Assembly (NCBI GenBank): GCA_964493015.1
Contig: CAZBLU010000014.1
Span: 1-34,855, forward strand
Direction: 5' to 3'
From: Caldimicrobium sp964493015
Lineage (GTDB): Bacteria > Desulfobacterota > Thermodesulfobacteria > Thermodesulfobacteriales > Thermodesulfobacteriaceae
Length of the DNA stretch: 34,855 nt
Below the pieces are notes generated by a model. The model ran no database searches. It saw only the letters and a list, made by a program, of their open reading frames with translations, and was not told where the DNA came from. The position numbers and the translations under genes were made by a program. Below, piece after piece: positions 14,194 through 22,851 of the stretch (the stretch's first letter is position 1; the number at the start of each line of letters is the position of its first letter).

Positions 14194-16272
14194 TTATACT
14201 AATTTAAGGGCGTCCTTGACAGAAATTACACCTACAACTCTCTGATCTCTCACTACAGGGAGATGTCTGATTTTGTAATCAATAAACTTCTCCAAGGCCT
14301 CTTTTAAGGTATTTTCAGGAGAGAGGGTTATAACCTCTTTGATCATAAATTGACTAACAGGTTTGTCCTTATTCCCTTCATCACAGCAAAGGACCCCAAT
14401 AAGGTCTTTTTCTGAAATAACCCCAACAAGTTTACCTGTTTCTGAACTAATTACAGGCAAGAAGCCCACATTTTTCTCAGCCACAATTTTAGCTGCTTCC
14501 ATAACGGTAGTATCATCGGTAATGGTAATGGGAGAGGTCATAAACTCTTCCACTTTAATTCTCTCCGTAAAGCCCTTCTTAACTCCAGCGGTTATAAGAG
14601 CTACTTCGTTAAAGACATACCGAGGATCAATGTAGCCAATTATATTCTGATTTCGATCAACTACAGCTATACCCTTTACTCCACTCTGCTGAATAAGAAC
14701 GACAGCATCAATTATTCTTGCCGAATCAAGCACAGCATCTACATCAATCCTTACTTCTTTTAGCGGTGTATTAATGGTATGTCCAGTAACCAAAGCCTTA
14801 ATTAGAGACCTCTCTTCCACTACGCCTAAATATCTGCCATTTTCTGTCACTATGGCAAGCCTCTGACCTTCAATCTGCATCTTTTTCATAGCCTCACCAA
14901 TACTCATCGAGGCAGGTAAAATAAGGGCCTTATGAGCAAATTTGCCAGCAGATAATTCCTCCCAAAGCCTTCTACCCTTAGTCTCCCATCCCTTAAGGAC
15001 AAAGAGCAGCCCCATAAGTATGGGCACACAGGTTGACCAAAGGATAATAGAGATATAGAGATTTCCTGTCAATTTTAAGAGAAGGGTAATCATAAAGGGA
15101 GTTAAGCCACCAGTGACTCCATAACCCATGTTATAGGTAAAACCAATAGCTGTGGCCCTGATCTTGGCAGGGAAAAGCTCAAGTAATAAACTGGACATAG
15201 CCCCACTGTAACCAATACCATTAAAATAGGTCAAAACGGCAGTCAAAATAAAGAGCATAGTATAATCAGGAGGATTGACATAATTTTTCATAAGATAAAA
15301 AATAAGAGGAAAGATGAGGGCATTTCCATAGATACCAAAGATTAGAATAGGTCTTCTTCCAATCTTATCAGAGAGCCAACCAAAGAAGACGTAGGTCCAA
15401 AGGGCTACATAGGTGGCATAGGCAAGGATCTTTCCTGCATCTCCTGCAGATATACCATACTGCTGCATATAATAGGAGACATAGAGCTGGTTGGTATACC
15501 AAATGGGGCCATGAGCTCCTATAACTCCGATCCAGGCAAGCACAAATAACCAGAGATAGTGTTTATTGGTAAAGAGTTCTTTAATGGGAGCACTGGTAAC
15601 CCTTCTAATTTGTTTGAGGGCGGTAAAGACGGGTGTATCTTTATAAAGAGTATGGATTATCAAAGCCACTATAAAAACAAGGGATCCTGCGATGACAAAA
15701 CACCATCTCCAGCCATAAACTTCAAAGGCTTCTTTACCAAAGTAGTTTTGTAATATGGAAACAATATTACCAGCTAAGGCCATACCTAAAGCAGCTGTAG
15801 TAAAGAGAAAACCTGTGATGAAGCCCCTTCTATGATCGGGGGTAAACTCTCCTAAATAGGTTATGGCTGCCCCAAAGCCTCCTCCTAAGGCTAATCCCTG
15901 AATAATTCTCAAAACAAATAGGCCTAAGGAAGCAGCAATTCCAATAGAGGCATACCCTGGTAAAAGGGCTATGCCGATAGTTCCTACCATCATCATGGAA
16001 ATGGCTGTGAGAAAGGCTATCTTTCTTCCATACTGATCCCCAATTTTTCCAAACATTAGGGCTCCAAGCGGCCTAAAGAGGAAACCAATAGCTAAGGCAG
16101 CAAAGGAAGCAAGCAAACTTGCCAGAGGATCATCACTGGGAAAGTAGACCTTCGCTAAAAGCTTTGCCAGAATGGCATAGACATAAAAATCAAGCCATTC
16201 CAGCAAAGCCCCAGTCCAAGATACAACCGCAACCGGTAAAACCTCTCGAAACTGAACCCTCTCCTTTTCCAT
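14194..16272 (-). CDS. MFS metabolite:H+ symporter fused to four CBS domains
   Basis: Residues 1 to about 430 form a 12-helix major facilitator of the ProP-like metabolite:H+ symporter type. Visible features are WLDFYVYAI in helix 1, the loop-2/3 signature GKIGDQYGRK, GLALGGGFGAAITYLGE, and a second-half GWLSDKIGRRP. Residues 440-692 hold four CBS motifs in two Bateman pairs, with characteristic ends LGVVEERSLIKAL, IIGYIDPRYVFNE, LVGVISEKDLIGVL and VVGVISVKDALKLV. CBS pairs usually bind adenine nucleotides (AMP, ATP, SAM), so transport may be gated by energy state. The substrate is unknown: an organic acid, an amino acid or an osmolyte would all fit. AGGAGG precedes the ATG. The gene stands alone, with a structured leader upstream and a terminator downstream. 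Confidence 0.88.
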   Translation of the reverse strand: MEKERVQFREVLPVAVVSWTGALLEWLDFYVYAILAKLLAKVYFPSDDPLASLLASFAALAIGFLFRPLGALMFGKIGDQYGRKIAFLTAISMMMVGTIGIALLPGYASIGIAASLGLFVLRIIQGLALGGGFGAAITYLGEFTPDHRRGFITGFLFTTAALGMALAGNIVSILQNYFGKEAFEVYGWRWCFVIAGSLVFIVALIIHTLYKDTPVFTALKQIRRVTSAPIKELFTNKHYLWLFVLAWIGVIGAHGPIWYTNQLYVSYYMQQYGISAGDAGKILAYATYVALWTYVFFGWLSDKIGRRPILIFGIYGNALIFPLIFYLMKNYVNPPDYTMLFILTAVLTYFNGIGYSGAMSSLLLELFPAKIRATAIGFTYNMGYGVTGGLTPFMITLLLKLTGNLYISIILWSTCVPILMGLLFVLKGWETKGRRLWEELSAGKFAHKALILPASMSIGEAMKKMQIEGQRLAIVTENGRYLGVVEERSLIKALVTGHTINTPLKEVRIDVDAVLDSARIIDAVVLIQQSGVKGIAVVDRNQNIIGYIDPRYVFNEVALITAGVKKGFTERIKVEEFMTSPITITDDTTVMEAAKIVAEKNVGFLPVISSETGKLVGVISEKDLIGVLCCDEGNKDKPVSQFMIKEVITLSPENTLKEALEKFIDYKIRHLPVVRDQRVVGVISVKDALKLV

Positions 16273-16348
16273 AGCTACCTCCTGCGTTTTTTTAGTTTAT
16301 AGTATTGCTATGTTCGCCAATAAAAAGAGAAGGACAAGGGCTTCTTAT

Positions 16349-16438
16349 CTCCTGGACTATAAAGTCCCTTTAGGAGTCTATCCCCATGTCCCTCAACTCC
16401 CTAAAGCCTGTTTGGTCCCCCAAGCCCTCGCCAAACAG
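16349..16438 (-). promoter_or_regulatory. Structured leader candidate upstream of MFS-CBS gene
   Basis: In the 375-bp gap ahead of the transporter, two clean hairpins lie in tandem. One is CTGTTTGG/CCAAACAG with a 15-nt loop (16408-16438). The other is a two-tier hairpin, CTCCT outside GGACT-TTAT-AGTCC inside (16349-16376). A weak AGAAG/CTTCT stem followed by Ts lies nearer the gene. No riboswitch class was recognised. The rest of the gap (16439-16647) is AT-rich, with a near-repeat of GATTTTTTCTCAA at about 16567 and 16601 and no gene. Confidence 0.4.
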
Positions 16439-16647
16439 TGAGGATATGGTTATAAAGGCTACCAAAATCTCTCTCTCTACTCCTATTTAATGAATGTAAA
16501 TATAGTGCTTATGGAAATTTATAGCCTATTTAAGTATCATGAAATAAAGTTTAATGGATATTTTGAGATTTTTTTCTCAATTTGGGAAATATCTTAGCGC
16601 GATTTTTTCTCAAATTAAAAGGCTATTGTATGGAATAAAAGATGAAT

Positions 16648-17232
16648 TCAGAGAATAAGCAATTTTTTTAAAAAGGCTTTTAAAGGCTCTATGCCTGTTT
16701 TTTCTTTGCTGGAAATGACAAAAATCTCACAGGTGCTTGGAAGCGAGAGTTCTTTTGTATAGAGTTCTCTTTGTTGAATTATTTCTTTTGGTGATAAAAG
16801 GTCACTTTTATTGAGAATTGTGGCATAAGGAAGTTTTAGGGCGCTCACAAAATCTATAAGGGCCCTGTCGAGGTGATCGGGCTTTCTGCGAATATCAAAG
16901 ATGAGAAGTAGTATTTTAAAATCTCTCACGCTGGTGAGATATCTCTCAATCAAGACTTTCCACTGCTTTTGTATGTCCTTTTTAACCTTTGCAAAGCCAT
17001 ATCCTGGAAGATCAACAAAATAAAATTTGTTATCTACAAGATAGAAGTTAAGAGATTGGGTAAAGCCAGGAGTTGAGGAGACACGGGCTAATTTTTTCTG
17101 ATTGAGGAGGACATTGATGAGAGAGGACTTGCCTGCGTTAGATCTCCCTAAGATAGCAATTTCTGGATATTCTGGAGGTGGAAGATCCTCTATTTTATAG
17201 ACACTTTTTATAAAGGTAGCCCTTTTAAACAT
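16648..17232 (-). CDS. engB: Ribosome-biogenesis GTP-binding protein EngB/YsxC
   Basis: TRAFAC-class GTPase needed for assembly of the large ribosomal subunit. The 194 residues have all G motifs: P-loop GRSNAGKSS (29-37), G2 TPGFTQ, G3 DLPGYGF (74-80), G4 NKSD (141-144) and G5 ISSKEKTG near 173. Length is typical. The ATG lies only 8 nt after the 3' end of rnpB, and there is no Shine-Dalgarno; upstream bases belong to the RNase P P1 helix. It must be expressed from the rnpB transcript or from a leaderless start. No terminator is seen between the two genes. Confidence 0.96.
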   Translation of the reverse strand: MFKRATFIKSVYKIEDLPPPEYPEIAILGRSNAGKSSLINVLLNQKKLARVSSTPGFTQSLNFYLVDNKFYFVDLPGYGFAKVKKDIQKQWKVLIERYLTSVRDFKILLLIFDIRRKPDHLDRALIDFVSALKLPYATILNKSDLLSPKEIIQQRELYTKELSLPSTCEIFVISSKEKTGIEPLKAFLKKLLIL

Positions 17233-17240
17233 GAGAGTAG

Positions 17241-17643
17241 GTGAGGTGAGGGGTTAAGTAAGCCGGGTTCTGTTCTGGGATTTTGAGGTATCCCAGGGCG
17301 GTTATTTCTCTTGGGCTTAAGGTTACCCTTAAGCCTCAAGCGGCCTACCCGGGCCAATTTAGGGGCGGGGCACCCCATGGCCCTCTTTGGCCTTGCTCCG
17401 GATGGGGGTTACCATGCCAGGAAGAGTTACCTCCCCTGCGGTGGGCTCTTACCCCACCTTTTCACCCTTGCCCGCACAGGGCCTAAAGATTAGGCCCTGC
17501 CGCTGGCGGTCTCTTTTCTGTGGCCCTGTCCAGGGATTACTCCCTCCGGGTGTTACCCGGCATCCTCCCCTGTGGAGCCCGGACTTTCCTCACAAGAGGC
17601 CTCTAAGCCCCTTGCGCAACCGCCTCTTAACCCCCCACCTCAC
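17241..17643 (-). ncRNA. rnpB: RNase P RNA, bacterial type A
   Basis: The catalytic RNA of RNase P, about 403 nt on the minus strand. The ends form an 18-bp P1 helix (5' GTGAGGTG...GGTTAAG with 3' CTTAACCCCTCACCTCAC) with one G-U pair, long as in thermophiles. Conserved core segments are visible: GAGGAAAGTCCGGGCTCC near the 5' end, CAGGG...GGGTAACACCCGG after it, and AGAACCCGGCTTA near the 3' end. Open reading frames across it are artefacts of its high GC content. Confidence 0.96.
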
Positions 17644-17650
17644 ACTATTA

Positions 17651-17679
17651 ATAATACTCATTCCCCTCAGTCTTTTCAA
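17651..17679 (-). promoter_or_regulatory. Promoter of rnpB
   Basis: Minus-strand -35 TTGAAA (17674-17679), a 17-bp spacer and -10 TATTAT (17651-17656). The predicted start, 7 bases on, falls at the first base or two of the P1 helix, so the 5' end of RNase P RNA would need no processing. Confidence 0.75.
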
Positions 17680-17844
17680 GATTTTTCTGGATGACTTGTT
17701 ATTAAGGCCTTTTCTTTATAAACCCTCTATTTAGGATAGAACACTTAAAAGACTAAGTCCTTTTATATAGGTGCTCCATTATAGGGAATAGAAGGCAGTT
17801 ATAGTTGACACCTATGATATCAGGAGATACACTAAAAAATGAGG

Positions 17845-18070
17845 TTAGGACATGATAGATCCTGTGATGGTACTACTATCAGAACTTTCTTCCTTTTGTG
17901 TTTTAATATGATCTGGCAAACAGTCTAAAGTAAGGATATTATTTTTAGCACAGACTAAAGCATATTCTATGACATTCTTTAGTTCTCTAATATTTCCGGG
18001 CCAGTGATAGGAGATTAAATGCTTTCATTGCTTCAGTATCAACTTGATTAATCTTTTGATTACCTTTCAA
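17845..18070 (-). pseudogene. C-terminal remnant of a sigma-54-dependent activator
   Basis: The minus strand encodes a piece of an NtrC-type AAA+ activator. One frame reads KINQVDTEAMKAF; after a frameshift near 18012 it continues YHWPGNIRELKNVIEYALVC, then AKNNILTLDCLPDHIK, and stops at 17845. WPGNIREL is the sensor-II signature found at the end of the sigma-54 interaction domain, and DCLPDHI is its usual follow-up. The Walker A, GAFTGA and Walker B parts are absent, and no DNA-binding helix-turn-helix remains. The fragment begins right at the stop of the upstream radical SAM gene, so the 5' part was lost. Confidence 0.8.
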
Positions 18071-18073
18071 AAC

Positions 18074-20452
18074 TTATGGGCCTGAAGCATAGCTCTTTTT
18101 AACCCTAAATAGCAAAAAGGGGTTCTCTAAAGCGAGATTCTCTCGCAAAAACTTAGTTAGAGAAAAATTCTCCCCTAAAGGTCTCAAAATTAAATCACCG
18201 TTTATTAGGGAAAGTTCAAGGCCTTCAAGATCTCTCTCTTTAAGGGTTAAAAATTTTTCTAAAAGGAGAGGCTCCTTAGGTTGAAGCCTGTAAAAAAGCT
18301 GAAACTCTCTCTTAGGCGGCCTTTTTTCGCCAAAGTAGTGTGCCTCTCGGAAGATTAGGCCTTCATAGATTTTTACTCCACAGAGGCTCTCTTCAGAAAC
18401 CTTCTCTCTTAGGGCTATAGCCAGGTATTCGCCTTCTACTTCCATACCAACTGGACTTGCCTGTGCCGTGATAAATTTAGGCCTGGGATTAAATCCCTGA
18501 GTATAGGCAAGCTTAAAGCCAAGCCTTCTTAAAACAAGCTCAATCAATCTTAGGACCTCAAGCTGAGAGAGGAAGATGGCAGGCCCCTTTTTGTCAAATC
18601 TAATTTCATACCAGAACTCCTTTGGCTCATCTGTAGAGAAAATAAGGTTGGCCTCAGGAACCTCAACTGGCTTTATATTCTCTATAGAGGCCTTTACTAA
18701 CCTATTTTGAATTCCGTGATGGCAGACCCCACATTTGGCGCATTTGTGGAACCTACAATCTTCGGTATATTTTTGTTGGTAGGCCCTTTCTCTCTCTTTT
18801 AGAAGGAATTCTCTTGTTACCCCAAGTTCAATGTGCTCCCAGGGTAAGGGTTCCTCAAGGGACCTTTCCCGAAGATAGTGATTTAGGTCCAGGGAGAGTT
18901 CTTGGGAAGCCTCTATCCAGGGACTAAGCTTAAAGTAATCACTCCAGGAGTCAAGACGGGCTCCTCGTTTATAGGCCTTTTCTATTAAGGCTAAGAGTTC
19001 TCTTCCACCACGGCTAAGGCACCCTTCAAGAAAACTCTGGGCAGGATCGTGATGCTTGAAGGCCTTTCGGAGATGACCTTTGAGATACTCTATCTTCTTC
19101 CAAGCCTCCTCCATAGTGATTTGTCTTTCCCATTGAAAGGGCGTATGTGCCTTAGGAACAAAAATAGAAGCCGAGAAGGTAATCTCTAAGGATTTAAAAG
19201 TTCTCTTAAGTTCTCTATAGAGTCTTACCATCTCCTCAAGGTCAGAGCCCTCTTCAGTGGGAAGTCCAAGCATAAAGTAAAACTTAACCCTCTGGAAATG
19301 GTGTTCTTGTAAAAGAGTTAGATCGCGATATAAATCTTCGAGATCTATCTTTTTGTTGATGACCCTCCGCAGTCTCTCAGAGGCTGCTTCAAGGGCAATA
19401 GTTATAGTAGAGTGACGTCCTCTTTTTAAAAAGTTTAAAATTTTGGGGGTCAAACTCCCCACTCTAAGAGAAGGTAAGGAAAAGACATATTCTTTTTGAG
19501 GGCTATTAAAAAATCTGCTCTCAAGTAGAATAATGAGCTCTTCAAGGGCGGTATAGTCTCCTGCAGAAAGAGACATAAGAGAGGCCTCTCGATAGCCTGT
19601 ATTTTTAAAGGCCTTTTCTGCCTCATCCACAATCTCCCAGGGAGTTTTTTCTCTCACTGGTCTATAGTAGATACCTGCTTCGCAAAAACGACAGGACCTT
19701 GTGCATCCTCGAGATATTTCAAGAGAGACGCGGTCATGGGCAAGGGGAATAAGAGGAATACTATATAAGTTCTGCTGGGGGAGGGTTTGAAGGGTAAAAA
19801 TCCTTCTTTCAGTTCGGTTCTTATAAAGAGGCACATATACTCCCTTAATCTTCGTGAGCTCTTTCAGGATATCTTCTTTTGAGGCTTCCTCCCTCTTTGC
19901 CCTTCTTATGACCTCAAGAAGTTCTACAATAGCTTCTTCCCCCTCACCAATAAGGATAGCGTCAAAGATCTCGGAAACAGGCTCTGGATTACCCACACAA
20001 GGGCCACCCCCTATAAGCAAAGGATAGGTTTCTTTTCTATCAACATTTCTATCAACAGCTCTAAAAGGTATACCTGATAGCTCCAGTATCTGCAAAATCC
20101 CCGTAGCCAAGAGTTCATAGGCATAACTTAGGCCAAGTATATCAAATTCCTTCAGAGGCTTTCTATAGTTCCAACTCAAGAGAGGCAAGTGAGCCTTTTT
20201 AAGTTTCTCTTCAAAATCAGGAGCCACGGCAAAGACAAGATCACAGAGGGCAAACTCTAAGGAATTAACCACGCTGGCAAGCAGGGTTATTCCCAGATGG
20301 GATCTACCCACTTCGTAGAGATCTGGATAACCAAGGCAAATACGGAGCTCGGTATTCTCCCAGTCTTTAAGCGGAAAGAAAGGTTCTATCCCCAGGTAGC
20401 GGGATGGTTTTTTTACCGATAGGAGTATCCCCTCTGGATAATCTTTTTTCAT
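18074..20452 (-). CDS. Radical SAM protein with C-terminal DUF2344 domain
   Basis: A 792-residue two-part protein. Residues 1-590 match the TIGR03960-type radical SAM family: an N-terminal B12-binding-like region (with GGGPCVGNPEPV at 148-159), the 4Fe-4S motif SRGCTRSCRFCEAG (Cys250, Cys254, Cys257), and a second cysteine cluster CRFHKCAKCGVC near 565. Residues 600-792 are the DUF2344 (TIGR03936) domain, starting FWYEIRFDKKGPAIFLSQLE with the typical AYTQGFNPRPKF. In many bacteria the two parts are neighbours of RNase G or rplU, and their reaction is not established. The ATG is only 17 bp from a divergent gene and has no useful Shine-Dalgarno. Confidence 0.9.
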   Translation of the reverse strand: MKKDYPEGILLSVKKPSRYLGIEPFFPLKDWENTELRICLGYPDLYEVGRSHLGITLLASVVNSLEFALCDLVFAVAPDFEEKLKKAHLPLLSWNYRKPLKEFDILGLSYAYELLATGILQILELSGIPFRAVDRNVDRKETYPLLIGGGPCVGNPEPVSEIFDAILIGEGEEAIVELLEVIRRAKREEASKEDILKELTKIKGVYVPLYKNRTERRIFTLQTLPQQNLYSIPLIPLAHDRVSLEISRGCTRSCRFCEAGIYYRPVREKTPWEIVDEAEKAFKNTGYREASLMSLSAGDYTALEELIILLESRFFNSPQKEYVFSLPSLRVGSLTPKILNFLKRGRHSTITIALEAASERLRRVINKKIDLEDLYRDLTLLQEHHFQRVKFYFMLGLPTEEGSDLEEMVRLYRELKRTFKSLEITFSASIFVPKAHTPFQWERQITMEEAWKKIEYLKGHLRKAFKHHDPAQSFLEGCLSRGGRELLALIEKAYKRGARLDSWSDYFKLSPWIEASQELSLDLNHYLRERSLEEPLPWEHIELGVTREFLLKERERAYQQKYTEDCRFHKCAKCGVCHHGIQNRLVKASIENIKPVEVPEANLIFSTDEPKEFWYEIRFDKKGPAIFLSQLEVLRLIELVLRRLGFKLAYTQGFNPRPKFITAQASPVGMEVEGEYLAIALREKVSEESLCGVKIYEGLIFREAHYFGEKRPPKREFQLFYRLQPKEPLLLEKFLTLKERDLEGLELSLINGDLILRPLGENFSLTKFLRENLALENPFLLFRVKKSYASGP

Positions 20453-20469
20453 CCTATAAAATTTAATGC

Positions 20470-21141
20470 ATGTTTTACTATTTAGGAATAGACATTGGTG
20501 GCGGAGCCAATACCTGGGCCCTTGCCCTTGAGAGACATCCTTCAGAAAAAAAGTTAAGTCTTGTCTCGGGGGAGCTTTCTTTGAAGGATAAACCTTCTCC
20601 AGTTTCCCTGCAAGAGATACGTGAGTTCCTCTTTAAGAGACGGGTCCTGGTAACAGCCCTTGATGCCCCCTTAAGTTTTTCCTTGGCTTTAGAGAAAGGG
20701 CTTAGAAGGTCTGACCAGGCCTTGAGGGAGCTTTTGCCAAGTAAGGCCAAATCTTGGGTCCTATCCTATCATGGGCTCATGGGGATCCCTCTTAGGGCCT
20801 ATCTCTTAGCCAAAAGCATAAGCCCCTACTGTGGCACAATACTGGAAACCCATCCTCGGGCAAGCCTCTATTTCCTCTTACCTAACGCCAAGAGGGAGAT
20901 TGCCTTTAAATATAAAAAAGAAGGCCTAAGTGAGGCAGAAATTCTCTGGTTAAGGGATTTTTTGAGAGAGTTATTTTCTTTAGATGCCCCTCTGGATCTT
21001 TTAAAAAGGGATGGAGTCCTTGATGCCCTTATCTGTGCCCTAACGGCTTATTTATATCAAAAGGCTCCTGAAAAGCTTTTCTTTCTTCCCCAAGAGGAAG
21101 ACCTTGAGGGTTTTGGCCCCTTTGTGGTAATCTGGCCATAG
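20470..21141 (+). CDS. DUF429-family protein, predicted RNase H-like fold
   Basis: A 223-residue protein with the DUF429 pattern: an N-terminal YLGIDIGGGANTWAL strand-loop, VTALDAPLSF in the middle, ETHPRAS, and the C-terminal DGVLDALICALTAYL helix. These carry the acidic residues expected of an RNase H-like fold (Asp8, Asp62, Glu141, Asp183 by rough count). The biochemical function of the family is unproven. It starts 17 bp from the divergent radical SAM gene with no Shine-Dalgarno, and precedes mreB by about 60 bp on the same strand. Confidence 0.75.
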   Translation: MFYYLGIDIGGGANTWALALERHPSEKKLSLVSGELSLKDKPSPVSLQEIREFLFKRRVLVTALDAPLSFSLALEKGLRRSDQALRELLPSKAKSWVLSYHGLMGIPLRAYLLAKSISPYCGTILETHPRASLYFLLPNAKREIAFKYKKEGLSEAEILWLRDFLRELFSLDAPLDLLKRDGVLDALICALTAYLYQKAPEKLFFLPQEEDLEGFGPFVVIWP

Positions 21142-21205
21142 ATAAACTTTAAAAAATAAACTTTGGTATTAAAATTTAAAAAAAAGCAAGCCTGAGGTGA
21201 TTTTA

Positions 21206-22237
21206 ATGTTCACAAGACTTTTCCGCATCTTTTCTAAGGACCTGGCTATTGATCTTGGCACAGCAAATACTCTTATCTATCTTGAGGGCAAGGGGATAAT
21301 TCTTAAGGAGCCCTCTGTAGTTGCCGTCAAGGAAGACGGAAGATATAAAAAGGTCCTTGCCGTAGGAGAGGAAGCCAAGAAAATGCTTGGTAAAACCCCT
21401 GGAACCATTAAGGCAGTAAGGCCCTTGAGGGAAGGGGTCATTGCTGATTTTGAGGTCACTGAGGCCATGATTCGTTATTTTATTCAAAAGGTCCACAATC
21501 GCTCTTACTTGGTGAAACCAAGAATAATTGTCAGTGTTCCCTCGGGGACCACTCAGGTGGAAAGAAGGGCAGTAAAAGAGAGTGCCGAGAGTGCTGGGGC
21601 AAGAGAGGTTTATCTCATAGAGGAGCCCATGGCTGCTGCTATTGGGGCTGGGCTTCCTATTACAGAGCCTGTTGCCAATATGATTGTAGACATTGGGGGA
21701 GGAACGACCGAGGTTGCCCTTATCTCACTTGGGGGCATAGTGCTGTCCCATTCCATAAAGGTTGCTGGAGACAAACTGGATGAGGCCATAGTGCAGTATG
21801 TAAAAAGGAGATATAATCTACTTATTGGTGAAGCTACAGCTGAACAAGTAAAGATTCAAATAGGAGATGTCTTTCCCGAGGAACCCTATGCTACTATGGA
21901 TATAAAGGGAAGGGATCTAATTTCAGGGGTGCCCAAAACCATTACTATATCTTCTAAAGAGATTCAAGAGGCCATTAGAGAGCCTGTAGATCTGATTATT
22001 CAGGCTATAAAACAGCTCTTAGAAGTGGCTCCACCTGAGCTCTCTGCCGATCTTGTGGATAGAGGGATTGTACTCTCTGGTGGAGGGGCCCTTCTTAGAA
22101 ACTTAGATAAGCTAATTGCTAAGGAGACAGGCCTACCTGTTAAAGTGGCTGAAGATCCACTTATCTGTGTAGCCCTTGGAGCTGGGATGGCCCTTGATAA
22201 CCTGGATAAACTTAAGGATGTAATGCTCTCCGTTTAA
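21206..22237 (+). CDS. mreB: Rod-shape-determining protein MreB
   Basis: Bacterial actin that forms filaments under the inner membrane and guides peptidoglycan synthesis. Actin-fold motifs are intact: DLGTANTLIY (phosphate 1), RIIVSVPSGTTQVERRAV, EEPMAAAIGAGLP, MIVDIGGGTTEVALIS (phosphate 2) and VLSGGGALLRNLD (adenosine). The amphipathic N-terminus MFTRLFRIFSKD fits membrane binding. I use ATG at 21206 because GAGGTGA lies 5 nt before it; a GTG nine bases upstream (21197) falls within that ribosome site. mreC and mreD do not follow; the next gene is convergent and overlaps by 4 bp. Confidence 0.96.
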   Translation: MFTRLFRIFSKDLAIDLGTANTLIYLEGKGIILKEPSVVAVKEDGRYKKVLAVGEEAKKMLGKTPGTIKAVRPLREGVIADFEVTEAMIRYFIQKVHNRSYLVKPRIIVSVPSGTTQVERRAVKESAESAGAREVYLIEEPMAAAIGAGLPITEPVANMIVDIGGGTTEVALISLGGIVLSHSIKVAGDKLDEAIVQYVKRRYNLLIGEATAEQVKIQIGDVFPEEPYATMDIKGRDLISGVPKTITISSKEIQEAIREPVDLIIQAIKQLLEVAPPELSADLVDRGIVLSGGGALLRNLDKLIAKETGLPVKVAEDPLICVALGAGMALDNLDKLKDVMLSV

Positions 22238-22851
22238 AGCCCCTTTCGTCTGTATAAGTCATAGTAGAGTAAAACATTCTTTACATAATTTTGGGTCTCT
22301 GGATAGGGGGGAATGCCTCCATAGGCCCTTACTGCCTCAGGGCCTGCATTATAGGCAGCAAGGCTAAGGCGTAGATCACCAAATTGATCAAGGAGCATCC
22401 TTAAATATTTGGCTCCACCATAAATACTCTCCACAGGATCAAAGGGGTCTGAAACACCAACAAGCCTTGCCGTGGAAGGGATAAGCTGCATTACTCCCAT
22501 GGCACCCTTAGGAGACACAGCTCGGGGATTAAAATTAGACTCTACCTTAGCTATAGCCCGTAAGAGATGAGGATCTAAATTAAACTTTCGTGATACCTCC
22601 TCAAAAATTTCGTCAAACTTTGCCCTAAGGGCACTCTCATTCAGATCCCTCTTAAGGTTAGCTAAATTAACCTGATCCCTTTGCTTGTATTTTCGGGGAA
22701 GCTTCATGTAGATCTTAAAATTTTCATCTAAGGGGATATTGGAATAATAAACCTGTCCTGTTTCCTTGTCCTCATAGATATAGATTTTAGATGCTAAAAG
22801 AGGACTTGCAAATAGGAAAAGAAGGATAAACGCCACAGAACCTACAAGCAT
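22234..22851 (-). CDS. Lytic transglycosylase with N-terminal DUF4124-like region
   Basis: Periplasmic peptidoglycan-cleaving enzyme of the SLT (Slt70-like) family. The N-terminus is a signal peptide (hydrophobic core VAFILLFLFA, cleavage after PLLAS). A DUF4124-like strand pair (IYIYEDKETGQVYYSNIP) follows. The goose-lysozyme-like catalytic domain has the catalytic Glu in AKVESNFNPRAVS, the GAMGVMQLIPSTA motif and LAAYNAGPEAV. The ATG at 22851 shares its A with the TGA of the preceding small gene and has GGAGGTG upstream; a GTG one codon earlier is the alternative. Its 3' end overlaps the convergent mreB gene, a fitting cell-wall neighbour. Confidence 0.92.
   Translation of the reverse strand: MLVGSVAFILLFLFASPLLASKIYIYEDKETGQVYYSNIPLDENFKIYMKLPRKYKQRDQVNLANLKRDLNESALRAKFDEIFEEVSRKFNLDPHLLRAIAKVESNFNPRAVSPKGAMGVMQLIPSTARLVGVSDPFDPVESIYGGAKYLRMLLDQFGDLRLSLAAYNAGPEAVRAYGGIPPYPETQNYVKNVLLYYDLYRRKGL

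Noticed and set aside
16320..16580. A plus-strand frame of about 90 codons with one stop in the gap before the MFS gene
   Set aside because: No start, ribosome site or recognisable motif; hairpin arms explain part of its composition.
17283..17734. Plus-strand reading frames of 60-115 codons
   Set aside because: They run through RNase P RNA, whose GC content lengthens frames by chance.
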